In this document: in pieces, positions 24,607 through 35,400 of the stretch
Numbering within the stretch: position 1 is the stretch's first letter
How the letters are laid out: every line of letters starts with the position of its first letter
Source of the DNA: Hofstenia miamia
Taxonomy: Eukaryota; Xenacoelomorpha; Acoela; Hofsteniidae
Assembly: GCA_900660155.1 (NCBI GenBank)
Contig: CABFPE010000342.1
Coordinates: 202,552 to 266,551, forward strand
DNA length: 64,000 nucleotides
Reading direction: 5' to 3'
The notes under the pieces: generated by a model
Seen by the model: only the letters and a program-made list of their open reading frames with translations
What the model was told of the DNA's origin: nothing
Databases searched by the model: none
Translations under genes and position numbers: made by a program

Positions 24607-24684
24607 TTGACTAAATTATATTCAGAAACGTTAAGCAATGTGCTCTATGCTAATAAATATAAATTTTAGCAAAATATGCTTCAA

Positions 24685-24700
24685 ATATATATATATATAA
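24685..24700. repeat. Short (AT)n shared by the ends of two Penelope-like elements
   Basis: The right arm of element A ends on one side and the 3' end of element B begins on the other. Confidence 0.8.
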
Positions 24701-25460
24701 ACTATTGTGCTCAATTTAATTTTAACCGGTTTCCACTAGAAAATTATCAGAATACAAAATTTGTGGGAATAATGTTGACAATATACTACACTAAAATTTA
24801 ATGATGGTATAAAATTTCATACACTTCAAATTAATTTAGTATGCTCATATTACTTTGTTGCTTGTTCAATAATTGATCTCTTTATGGTTTTTAATTATTA
24901 AAGCTTCTGCAATCTTCGTATTGGGTGTTCTCATTATTATATTAAAATTGTTGTGTTTAGCATGATATTGATGCATCTGACATTTCATCACCTGATATAT
25001 GTTCATTAATTCTAGTTACAAAATGACGCTTAGTTCCCCCGATGTAACAAATATTGCATTTTTCACAATTGTATTTATAGACAAGTGAGGAAACTAACAT
25101 TTTTTCGATAGGATCTTTGTTCTTAAAAACGTCTGACGTTTTCTTTGATTGCAAAATTGGTGTTAACTTAGTTAATTTTAATCGTGTTTTAATGAGGTTT
25201 TAAAGATCCTCACCATACAGTATGTTAGTTTGCAATATATTGGTATTTTATCTTCATTATTTGCTTTGCTTACATTCAATAGACTTTGGGGTGAGTGCTT
25301 GATCAACGAAATTCTTAATCAATTTATGGGAATATTTCATATAATTTTCTAATATTTCATATAATTCAATTATTGATTTAATCATTTTATTATATTTTGG
25401 AAATATTAAAGTAATTCGATTTAGCAACCACTTGATTGTGTTTAGCTTGTACTTTGGGTT

Positions 25461-25464
<4 letters not shown>
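24701..25464 (-). mobile_element. Penelope-like element B, 5'-truncated at (AT)n
   Basis: Minus-strand fragment with the RT thumb region (NTIKWLLNRI, about 25440) followed by the linker and a GIY-YIG endonuclease: SSLVYKYNCEKCNICYIGG (about 25100-25040), with R-x-N-E-H following, and a tail NTKIAEALIIKNHKEIN. The paired cysteines before the Y-I-G are typical of Penelope endonucleases. The RT is cut exactly where the (AT)n at 25465 begins, and the 3' end meets the (AT)n at 24685-24700. The endonuclease frame at 25154-24957 is open, but the whole is a dead truncated copy. Confidence 0.8.

Positions 25465-25496
<32 letters not shown>
25465..25496. repeat. (AT)n microsatellite
   Basis: 32 bases; marks the 5' truncation point of Penelope-like element B. 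Confidence 0.95.
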
Positions 25497-25498
<2 letters not shown>

Positions 25499-26485
25499 AA
25501 TATATATCAAATTTGTACTTAATCATCTAATCAAAAATTTAGCTTCCATACCTTGGCACTCTAAAACTAATCTCCATAATTTTACATTGTATATAAAAGA
25601 TAGCAAGATAATCGAATACATGGAAAATTTTAGAATATTCATAACTTTTGGATAAAGTACTCCATTTTTTCAAAATTTTGACAATCAAACATTGAGAGAT
25701 TTTTACAATTTTCACTTTTATTATTTACAAATTTGAATAAATTCCTGCATAAAATTTTGAATATATTAAATTTTAAAACCTGAATTTGATTTTTTGCTAT
25801 ATTTTTCATTTACGGAGATATCATTTAGGGTGCTCCTTCATAGGAGCTTAGCATAAAATATATATTTCTGATTAAGAAATTTAGTAGAGATTTTCAACAC
25901 TCAAAAATGGAGCCTAGTGCTAAGCATTAATGTCATATATCTAGAATAATTTGTTAAGATTAGTGTCCGAATATGCATTGCCTGTAATGGATATATAAAT
26001 ATATATAATTTTTTGGCAAATATGCAAATAAATACTTCTATGAACATGAAGTTATATTGAACAAGCCGAATTGTTCAAGTATAATAAAGTCATTGATTAA
26101 TATCAAATGAAATTACAATTAAAAGGCTAAAGTTCATTGAAATTGGATCTTTATGGCAGGAAATCTATATGAACGATGCTAAGTATGAAGCTTAGAAACA
26201 TTTATTTTGTAATTGAACTATTTTTTCCTATAATATCAGAAGTCCGTTACATATTATAAAACTGAATAATTTTGTTTGTGTCCTACCTCTGACCCAGCAA
26301 TTTCCTTTCCATTAGTGATTAATTTTTGGATGTTTACTAGTACATGTACATTCAGCTCTTTTATGTTTACCTATTGGAGCACCAGCACTAACATAGTACT
26401 TTCTGGTGAATTATTTGATTACCAACCGATAAAAAACTTTATTTCTTCTCAAATTTATGTTTTCTATTGATTCTATATAAAAAAA
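25497..26485. other. Non-coding stretch
   Basis: Nothing recognised; the open frame at 26276-26470 has no domain. Confidence 0.4.
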
Positions 26486-26487
26486 TA

Positions 26488-26661
26488 CAGGCAAACCCGT
26501 CTAAGTCGGATCGACTAGGACCAATGAAAATAATCCGACTTACGGGAAATGCGAGATATAATTTTGAGTGTGTACATATTGGAGTTTGTCTGTTCTTTAT
26601 TAATAGTACGAGTTACGCGAAAATCTGACTTAGTCACACTCGACTTAGGCGGGGTTGCCTG
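26488..26661. mobile_element. Pogo/Tigger-like MITE (174 bp)
   Basis: Starts CAGGCAAACCCGTCTAAGTC and ends, read on the minus strand, CAGGCAACCCCGCCTAAGTC: 20-bp terminal inverted repeats with three mismatches. TA precedes the left end; the right flank is CA, probably a mutated TA. Both subterminal regions repeat CGACTTA / TAAGTCGGA words. Terminal sequence and TA target resemble the pogo/Tigger branch of Tc1-mariner. No coding capacity. Confidence 0.75.
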
Positions 26662-26889
26662 CAATAATAATAATACCACTATCTTATGTCTTCGATATTT
26701 GAAAAGACGGAATTAAACTACAGTAGTATATAGTTTATCAATTTTGGATTGAATATATGGCTGATATGAAAACGAAAGTTTTACTGGAAATACTTAGCTC
26801 CGACATTTGTAACTATGATTAGCATGTGATCAATTTTATCATTATCATTTGAGTACATACTTCTGTATATAACTTTAACCCGCCTAACG
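26662..26889. other. Non-coding spacer
   Basis: Begins with (AAT)n; nothing else seen. Confidence 0.4.
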
Positions 26890-27480
26890 TTCATTTCAAA
26901 GGACAAACCGTTTTTCCACATTTACAAAGAATCTTCTCAAAGTCTATTAGCAAATTTGAAAATTGTGAGACATGGGCAGGACTATTGGGGAACATGCCTT
27001 ATTGCAATACTAAAAATCAGGGCTCCAACATGATTAATGGTCAATGCGATTAATCGAGATTAATCGGATAGATTAATCTATCGTGCTGGTTAATTAGATT
27101 AGATTAATCGTAAACAGCGTGCTCGATTAATCTAGATTATTCTAATTAAGTCGATGCTTATGCATTCAGTTGTCATTTTCGGTTTGATCTTCTCTATGGC
27201 CACTATTCTTGGGTCATATGTTTTACAAATGAAAACCTTAACACCGGACATAGAAAAGGAGTGTGATTATTAGGCCACGGTTAGACTACTGATTGTTTCA
27301 AAAGTGATCTATCACATTTTGATTGAATCGCACGTCTAACCACCCGAGATAATTAGCGATGTGACGATCACGAAGAAATCGTGCGTTCGATTTTTTTTAG
27401 CTAAGTGCTTAAAAAATATTTATAGACTCATGAAAGCTTTTAAAAAATCCCCAGGCTGTTTAAGGTTAACTAGTTTTAGT
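26890..27480 (-). repeat. Dispersed repeat family D1, copy B, interrupted
   Basis: Inverted relative to copy A. The two landmark blocks lie at about 26930-27005 and 27440-27480, about 300 bases further apart than in copy A. The extra DNA between them starts CAGGGCTCC at about 27019 and is packed with GATTAATC words to about 27140, which suggests a hAT-like insertion whose far end I cannot define. Confidence 0.6.
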
Positions 27481-28844
27481 TAACAGTTGGAGTATTCTTT
27501 AAATTATCGTATAGGTTCAATAAGCTCTAGCCTAAGCCATTAAATACTATAACTTTTGTATCTTGCAAAGAAGCATTGAATTACTTAGTTGTTCCTGTTA
27601 TTACCTCAGCCCTGGGCTTTGTTAATGGTCGTTAACTGCGAAATTGATTGCTTATTTTTTGGGTTACGTTGAATTGTGTCAAGCAATGAAAAGAGTTACA
27701 AACTTATATCAATATTTCGTTCAGTCATATGAGTCATGACAGGGTCATTGAAGGCATTGTGCATGCATGTTTGCAAGAGTGCTTAATATTGTTTGTGTTA
27801 ATTTTTTTACTTTTATTTACCTTTTTACTGTTAAATACACTTTATGTGATTCTTTTAAACTTGGGTATCCTAATATGGTCATAAAGCAAAATCATGTAAA
27901 AGTATTTACATTAAATTTTGTAGTTTGGTCATATTTGGTTCACATTTTAATAAAATTTTGGGTTGGATCAAGCGTATTAAAAGCTCATTAGAATTTGGGT
28001 TGGGCTGTGTCCATTTAATTAGGTAAGCTTTCGGTTAAGTTGGGTTGAGTCAAAGTATCTTCATCCATTTACAGCTCTGTCTTAGTCAGCACTACAAAAT
28101 TTGGTGATGTTTTCGCCTTTGTGTATTGTTTACTAATTCCGAAATTTCAATTATGCCGAATGCACAAATACAACACACTAAAAGTTTTAATTAGAAAGTA
28201 CTCTCCATTACGAAATTACAAAGCATTTGGGCGAATCTATTACATTAAAAGATGCTTGTGCGTGACGAAATTAACTTTTTGAGGATCGACTAATTTTCAG
28301 TGATGTACTTTTTATAGTGCAGAAATTTTCTCTACAGGCGCCTTCTTACAGTCACGGTTCCACTCAGTTAACGCAAACAACAGCAAAGCCAATAACGCCG
28401 CCGTTGCAGCTTGCGATCACACATTACCGAAAATTGAGCAAATATCTACCTAATTCAGAGTTACTACATTATTAACAAACATAGTTTTTTTCTGTATTTA
28501 TAATTCTTTCCACAATTTATTCTCAAAGATTCGTATACATAGAAATGGTATTTGTATGATTTTAGTATAGAACTCACGTGTCGCCATTATCCAATTTGAG
28601 CAAATTTATCAAAAATGTATTAACTAACCGATTACATTACAAGCGACTTCTGACTATGTACAGCTCTTCTCAACGCATTTGGATATCTTTGCACATATTA
28701 AGAAACAGTCAAAGCTCTTAGGTGCTTCCATGGGCTCAAAATCTTATAAAGACATCAACATTTGGTATGGAGAAAATTTAAATATTTTTAAAAATTTGAC
28801 ATTCTCAATGAATAATTGTTAATTTCAGTCACACCAATTCACTT
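27481..28844. other. Non-coding stretch
   Basis: A segment ending at about 28079 (ATGGA...TTTACAGCTCTG with GGGTTGGG words upstream) resembles one end of a hAT element, but no matching left end or target duplication was found. No gene recognised. Confidence 0.35.
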
Positions 28845-28990
28845 TGATAGAAATTTTCACCATTGCATTAAAGCATGTCCCCCAATAAACCTGCCCATGT
28901 CTCACGATTTTCAAATCTGCAAATAGGTTTTGAAAAAATTCTTTGTAAAAAATGGTTTGCTCTCTTAAATAGACGCCAGATAGCTTAATG
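28845..28990 (+). repeat. Dispersed repeat family D1, copy C
   Basis: Shares the core CCCCAATA-x-x-CCTGCCCATGTCTCAC and the following AAATCTGC and TTCTTTGTAAA words with copies A and B. Confidence 0.65.
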
Positions 28991-29923
28991 TTAAAATAAT
29001 TGTTTGAAAATTATTTTATATTTTACCAACTGAAGAGATTCAGTCCTTCCTAAAACCTATGTATTTCAATGAGGGTCAAAAAAACATATAAACCAATAAT
29101 TCATCTAAAGATTTCTGACTGAATTACATTACACCTAATGGATTACATCTTGTAACTACTATACAAACGAAATGCTCATAATGACACAGATGTTCTAATA
29201 TTTATTATTTCAATAAATGACGTGTTATTATCTAATAAAGTGAATAAATAAATTAATATTTGTATTACAAATGACAAGACGAAGAGCTTTGAAAATTTAT
29301 TCTAATTTGCTTATCTAAAATTACATATATTTTCACCACGAGATTCGTTCAATCGTGGATGTAATCAGAGATTTCAATTAGTGTAAAATGGGTTCATTTG
29401 AGAATCATTGTCATTAGCTATGACCCCTGGGTCAGGTTGCGGGCTAAATACTTCTGAAAAGCCGGATATTGGTTAGTCTGAAAAATTGAATCTTTGTAAC
29501 ATAGGGTGTATCTTTAGGCCCTATATGAAAGTAATGAGTTTACTTTTACACAGTTAAACGTTTAGTTTCACTGTGTTTCATTCGTTGATACTACCAGAAA
29601 TAGTTAAATTATTTTGTTTACCACTGAGCGTTATGTATATTTTACGATGAGCATTTCGGTCTTCCTTTTATTTATATAAATTACCATTGCAAACGCCACT
29701 GATACAGGCCAGAGGTTCTTATCACATCTGATTCGAAGATTTTATGTTGCTTGATTTATAAGAGTTGTTATGAAGATGAATTAATCACAACGAATGTTGT
29801 ACAACAATGTTCAATAGAGAACTTCTAAGGGTCTTGCTCAAGAATTTGCTTCTGCTAGAAATTGAGCTAGAAATTAGGCTTACCCTAGAGAAAGCTGAAA
29901 ACGCTATACCCTTAATCACCATA
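28991..29923. other. Non-coding stretch
   Basis: Nothing recognised before the MITE. Confidence 0.4.
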
Positions 29924-30168
29924 CTGCTGTAATCTGGCAAAACACAGTAATTCAGTGAAAAATATAGTAGAATTTCTGTGTTTTGACTGGTTATTTCCAC
30001 TGAAAATAGGAGATGCTGAGTTCTGCCAACCACAAATAAACCCCCATTAAGGGGCTAACCTGAAAAAAAATTTTTAGGCCAAAGATGTAAAATTAGTAAA
30101 ACATCAGATTTTCATGAAAAAGTCAATTTTGAAAATTTAGTGAATTACTGTGTTTTTCCAGATGGTAG
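29924..30168. mobile_element. MITE family M1, copy 1
   Basis: A 245-bp element with about 30-bp terminal inverted repeats; the inner part reads GGCAAAACACAGTAATTCA at the left and its complement at the right. It is about 80 percent similar along its length to 58850-59090. The flanks (CATA left, CATC right) are not an exact target duplication. Superfamily unassigned. Confidence 0.8.
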
Positions 30169-30373
30169 CATCATATATCTTTCTAATTTTTTGTCGTGAC
30201 ATCTTTGCTACAATAATAAGCTGCAACGAAGAAAGAAAATTGTCTTAAAGAAGACATCATTAATAGCCAAATCTGCCTAGAGTGTCTGTTATATCACACA
30301 CTTTAGTCTTTCATCCTTAAGGTTTACTCATTAAGGTACAAAGCTAGTAATAAGGTGGATTTTATTTTTTCCC

Positions 30374-30886
30374 TATCCCTACATCAGCTAACTATTGTCC
30401 GGGTTTATTATGTAAAAGCCTATTTTCCGGGCGAACATATTTCATGCTGAATATTTTATGAATATATGTATTATCATTCCATTCTGGAATTCTTTTCAAA
30501 CCAGCCTGCTTCAAAACGTTGTCGGTCGGATTCATGCAATGATCAACCTCAAGCTTCCGAAGAAACCACAGAAATACCCAAGATTCCCCTGACCGATGGA
30601 ACGGATGTCGGTTATTGCATTGGAAGGTTGACAGAAATCTCGGATGAAGAGAAATTGAATATATTGGACAATGCCTACGTACCTGACCATTCCTTCGATT
30701 TCCCCTATTCATCTCGCCTCAGCAAGGGAGTAGAAGAAAAACGCTACCTGAAAGTCGACCATTTTCAAAGGTGTCCATATTTGACCTAAAGGATATATGA
30801 TCATAATGATAAATTATATTGGAATATAACGAATTATGGTCCGCCCCCCCCCGAACGCAAATCCTGGCGACGCTAGTGTATCCCTA
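30374..30886 (+). mobile_element. hAT deletion derivative with perfect 8-bp target duplication
   Basis: The element is 30382-30878 (497 bp). TATCCCTA occurs directly outside both ends (30374-30381 and 30879-30886). The ends read CATCAGC and, from the other strand, CACTAGC. The right terminus (CACTAGCGTCGCCAGGATTT on the minus strand, followed by a G run) is a form common in hAT elements. The interior keeps only the start of a transposase gene. The boundaries are strongly supported by the target duplication; the terminal repeats are short and diverged. Confidence 0.8.
30466..30789 (+). CDS. N-terminal fragment of a ZMYM1/TTF-type hAT transposase
   Basis: A 107-codon frame. The middle and end, PLTDGTDVGYCIGRLTEISD then EEKLNILDNAYVPDHSFDFP and RYLKVDHFQRCPYLT, match the region in front of and entering the TTF-type zinc finger of hAT proteins (pattern D-I-G...S-D-E-E-K...I-L...S-F-x-F-P...W-L...P-W-L-x-Y-S). 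The frame stops just where the zinc-binding cysteines should follow, and the catalytic core is absent. The terminal inverted repeat of the element comes within 90 bases of the stop, so the truncation reflects the internal deletion. It probably has no function, though the frame is open. Confidence 0.65.
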   Translation: MYYHSILEFFSNQPASKRCRSDSCNDQPQASEETTEIPKIPLTDGTDVGYCIGRLTEISDEEKLNILDNAYVPDHSFDFPYSSRLSKGVEEKRYLKVDHFQRCPYLT

Positions 30887-30890
30887 TATA

Positions 30891-31344
30891 ATAAAACTAA
30901 ATGTTTGACCCGTGCTTCGCTCGGGAAATTCATTGAAAAAAACAGAAAATTCTAAAATTCTAACATTCTATGCCTCCAGGATTTGAGACAGTAAACAAAT
31001 TGCAACTAATAATTTAAATTATTAATCTTGGAAATTCTCGCTAAAACAGCTGTAAAACTAAGAAAGCTGTTAAACAATAAGAGGAACTATGAAATGCCAC
31101 TTATTTAAAGAAATGAAGTATGGGAAAATTTAAGGCAATAATTAGTTCACTAATAAAGTCATTGATTAAATATGCCTAACCCCTCAGGAGGTCATGGAGG
31201 CTACAAAAATATATGATGTTGGTACCTAGGTCTAAAAGTTCCTGAGTTATAAGCGGTCAAACGCACACAATTTGCTTTTTTTATAATAGATTAATTATCA
31301 CATGTAAAGCATGAAGGAGCTGAGTTATGTACATTTAGTTTTAT
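30891..31344. mobile_element. Element with 14-bp perfect inverted ends and a CCCGTGCTTCGCTCGGG motif
   Basis: ATAAAACTAAATGT at 30891-30904 is repeated, inverted, at 31331-31344. Just inside the left end is GACCCGTGCTTCGCTCGGG, a self-complementary motif that recurs in repeats of many invertebrates. No coding capacity, and no convincing target duplication; the left end sits inside the target duplication of the neighbouring hAT derivative, so one of the two may have inserted at the edge of the other. Confidence 0.55.
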
Positions 31345-32129
31345 AAGATAGTGTTCCAAAAGTAACAAAGCTCCTTGAAAGTGATCAGCAGCTGAAATTG
31401 CATCCACGGGAAAAGAAGGGTCTTGTAATAACCCAAAATACCAAGAATAAAAACAGTTGAATACACTGTATCTAGCAATCTATTGACGCCGAATAAGATG
31501 ATTCAAAAGTTGATTTGTAAGCATAGATAAGGTGGCAGAGTTCAGCGGCAAGTCGAATTAAATATTTTATGCGCCAAGTCTTTTGGGAATGAACAAGACC
31601 AGAAGAAAGATTTTCGAGGAACTACATAAAAGAGTCCTAAAGCGCAATCATATAAATGTATATTAGAATAATATATCATGTCGTGGAAGTCTTTTTCCAT
31701 GTAATACAGTGAGTGGTAGCAAAAACAGTAATGAAATCAGAATCCGCGCTTGAAATTTCCAACTATATTTTTCATAGTTTTAGAGAAAAGTAGTGAGAAA
31801 TCCAGTTGGAAATTCTGAGCAAGAATGGTGACACCAGCTTCCATTAGACCATGTATAGAAAGTCTTTATCGGAGTAGTAGCACTGGTGTAAACTACTAAA
31901 ATATTATCTATGTGCTTTCAAACAAGATGTTAATCTCCTCAAAGGCTCAGAAAAACAATTAATATCGTCTGTCAGATTAATGCGTTCTTAGGTATCATCA
32001 AAACGATAACGTTTAGCCGGATGCGGAAGAATATCTCTTGTATCTCTTGTAGCGATTCTATTTACGAATAGGGGTGTGATATAGCGCCGCTTCAAGGTTC
32101 AAGTGATCAGAAAGTGGAAGAAATGGCTG
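31345..32129. other. Unassigned, less AT-rich stretch
   Basis: Composition is richer in G and C than the surroundings and the minus strand has fragments that read like decayed coding sequence, but I could not match any family. Confidence 0.3.
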
Positions 32130-32426
32130 ACTAACCAGAGATCACGTCGACAGGGGCTTTGGCCTTCTCAATATTAAACATTCTCAAAGGAATTTTTTTA
32201 GATTTTGTTTTTAGTATTTTGCTGTTTTGAATTATAATGCGAAGACTTCAATTTAATAATTAACACTCTCGGTTTTCAGAGGAGCCTTGAGGCACACAAC
32301 ACTTTTTGTTAGTGTTATTTCATTGCATTACGTTGCCATTCAAAGATATTTAACAAGCTTCCAAGAAAAAAAATTTCTTCATTTTTTAGGAATTTTTGGT
32401 CATCTCAATAAAAAAATTTTGCCGCG
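32130..32426 (-). repeat. Dispersed repeat family D2, copy 2
   Basis: Inverted counterpart of 13306-13599 with the same landmark words in the same order, at roughly three-quarters identity by eye. Confidence 0.75.
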
Positions 32427-35400
32427 AACCCTGTTAACCCTAGGTTAAGGCGGAAATAGAAAAAGCCGAGGTTTTAAAATAGAAAGTTTTCAATCAACCG
32501 AAGTTCCGTAGGAGATTTGGGAGCTGCAAAATACTTGCATTCCAGAATTCGATGATGAACAAAAAACTAGCTGATTCGATATAAATTAGCATTTATTCAA
32601 GCACGGATACAGAAGGATGGGCAGAAGGGCCCCGGTTCCCTTCTCTAAAATAATGAATACCAAGCATTTTTTGAGAAATAATGAATATGAGTAATGCAGA
32701 TATGCTCGAAATGTAAAACTAATATCGTTGTTTGATCAATATTTTTAAAAAGCCATTAAGCATTATAGATGTCTTTTGCAGAATTGCCTAGTGCAAATTG
32801 AGTTTATTATAAAGCAGTTAAGCATGTATTTAAATTTATTTAGGGACAACATATCATAGATCATACCTGTAACTCTATTTAAACAACCACTTCATTTATA
32901 GTAATATTTCAGTTAAATTAATACTTTGTAAGCTTTTTGAAAACTTTTATTGTTAAATATGTATATTGTTACCATGGAATCAAAAAACAATCTGAATTGA
33001 ATACTCAAACAAAAATATTGAGATTTTCTAAAATATTTCACAATCACACGCGATTCTACTTCTATTTTGCTATTAATGCTGTCAATTGCATCTTCTAGCT
33101 AAATTTTGACATTGATAGCAATTTTTTGAAGCAATAGTTTGAAATGTATCAGTGTTTTCTTTATCGTTTTTTGGTGCAATAAAGCTTCATAGTCTGACAT
33201 TCTGATATCACACTATCAGATTACAAATCTAGCTACTTACTAGGATCTCATTAGTTACAGGAATAATGCTTATTAAGTAGGCAATCTCTTTTGCACATTT
33301 TGCCTGATAATTTAATTATTAATAATAGGTAACAATTTTATTACCTCTAGTTCTTATAGAATATCTAATAAACAAACTAACAAACAAAAATCTAATTAAC
33401 ACATATTCGAAATTATCTCATATAGCAGTATAACATATCTTAGAGTTGATCATATACCATGACAGATCTGCTACAATATATTACCAAAAACAAAAAATTC
33501 TGAAATTTAGAAAATTTAACCAAAATTCATTATGGATGAAAAGTTTGGATGGTTCTCAATTAGGTCTCTGTGAGATCGCTCACACCCGTGGTATATACTC
33601 ATGACATTGGACTTATTTGAATAACATTTTTGCTAGAAACTGGGACTACAAATATTGGATCATATATTACTCATAATTTTTCAAGTGTCATAATTTAGTT
33701 ATGCTGTGGGTAGACCTGGGACCATGAGACAAGAAAGTTAAGTGAGACTTGGATCAAAAAGTAAAAGAGTTTCTCGATCCATGCAATTTGTTTTAAAAAT
33801 TTGTAAGCAAAATTCACAGCACCGAAGAAATTTATGGTTGATTCAAGGCCTACTGAAAACACGACTTGGCGATTTACAATAGAATTTGCTAAAGTGGGGC
33901 ATCAAACTCCTCACTCACAGGCCAGTGCATTTGATGTAAGACGTTGCTTTAGGAATTAACTGCAAAGAATTTTTAATTTTAAGCATATATACAATTATTG
34001 GAAACATTTTGCTTTAAATAATATTATGTAAAAATATTTAGACAATGGGCCACTTATAATAAGCAAAAAATTGAAAATCAGTTAATTGACGTACGTTCGT
34101 ACATTTAAGTCAAAAAAACATGTTTAAGTTTTCTACTTTGCTATGTACAATTTCTAAAGTTTTTTGCAATTTATTACTTGTAAAAGGGCGAAGATTTGTT
34201 AAATGAATGATTAAATAACCCATTTATTCCCCACTTGCTTTAAGCCAAATACAACAGTGGTAGGGATGCAGAAGTGAAAGAAATTTGTTATGCGCCTTAT
34301 ATTGAATGTCTTAGTAAATTTCTGCATTAACTGTATTTTTTGTGTCATTACTATTGTTAGGACTACAAATTAAAGTAGGCCTTGATTGATTACTCCATAA
34401 ATTAGCGTTTCAATGTACTTCCGAATTGTTTCCCAAGATTTGAAAATATTAGGCAACATTTATATTGCAACACATTGTAATGGTCTCCAATTCTGTTTTC
34501 CACTTAGCCATGTTCATTATCTTTCCGATTCATAATATTTGCAGACGTATTCCGATATGTTGGCTTAATTTCTGAGTCAAGCAATGAGTTTTATCTACCT
34601 ATAAAAATTTTTCCTGATATAAATGGAACTGCTTTGAGTTTGTTTATGTCACTTCAATAAACTTTTTTTGCACTTATATATCTCCTTGTTGATCTACCCG
34701 AGTTTGAGGTCAAGCTATTGCCTGAGTTGCCTCTAGTCTATGATCATTTTCTATAGTACTAGCTCCATGTACACTGAGCTTTTGCTATTTACCAATGGAA
34801 AAATTTCAATAAAAAATTCTATTTGAGAAATTTTTCATTACGTTAACAAAATTTTAAATTAGCAAAATGTATGCAATCTAATATAATTTTAACTTTGAAG
34901 ATATTAAGTCTTCAATAGCTTTATTTTTGTTTATTTAATGCCAATACATTTGCTGTACATGCTGACAAATCCGCAAAAAATGCATATGTACAATATTTAC
35001 AAACATATATACATACACATATTTACAAAATTGAACAGCACATACTAAAATAAAAACATTTACAATAAATGAAATTTTGAAAAGCATTTTTAGTTATTCC
35101 AAACATCACATATAGTTTTTTTATTAAATAAAGTGTTGTTGATAAATGTTGACCTGCGACATATGCAGTATTTGTTATAAGTGTTTGCTATAAGTCAACA
35201 TCCACATTTCCATTAAGCTCCAATCCAAGAGTTGTTAGTGTCTTAAAACTAAACAGAAAACATTTCAATTAGGTTTTAATATTTATACGACCTATATATT
35301 AAACTGCTTCTTCATGCAGTGATTTTTCTAAAGTCAAAACTTAAAGCTTAAAACAGCAGCAAATGCGCTTAAGAAAGTGTAACTTTAGGGATTTGCATCT

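Larger units (their letters stand above)
22154..24684 (-). mobile_element. Penelope-like element A with inverted 3'-end arms
   Basis: A retroelement with reverse transcriptase followed by a GIY-YIG endonuclease, both read on the minus strand. The RT covers about 24010 to 22568 and the endonuclease tail 22399 to 22200. The left arm (22154-22555) is repeated, inverted, at 24119-24606, so the upstream side of the RT carries a plus-strand copy of the endonuclease end and 3' region. The right arm runs to the (AT)n at 24685. The left arm begins right after the N at 22153, so its true end is unknown. Arms differ by substitutions and by a deletion in the left arm, and the coding frames contain many interruptions. 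This is an old, dead copy. Confidence 0.85.

Noticed and set aside
27980-28079. hAT-like end (TTTACAGCTCTG with GGGTTGGG words)
   Set aside because: No partner end or 8-bp duplication found.
29785-30033. 82-codon minus-strand frame
   Set aside because: Largely translated MITE M1 sequence.
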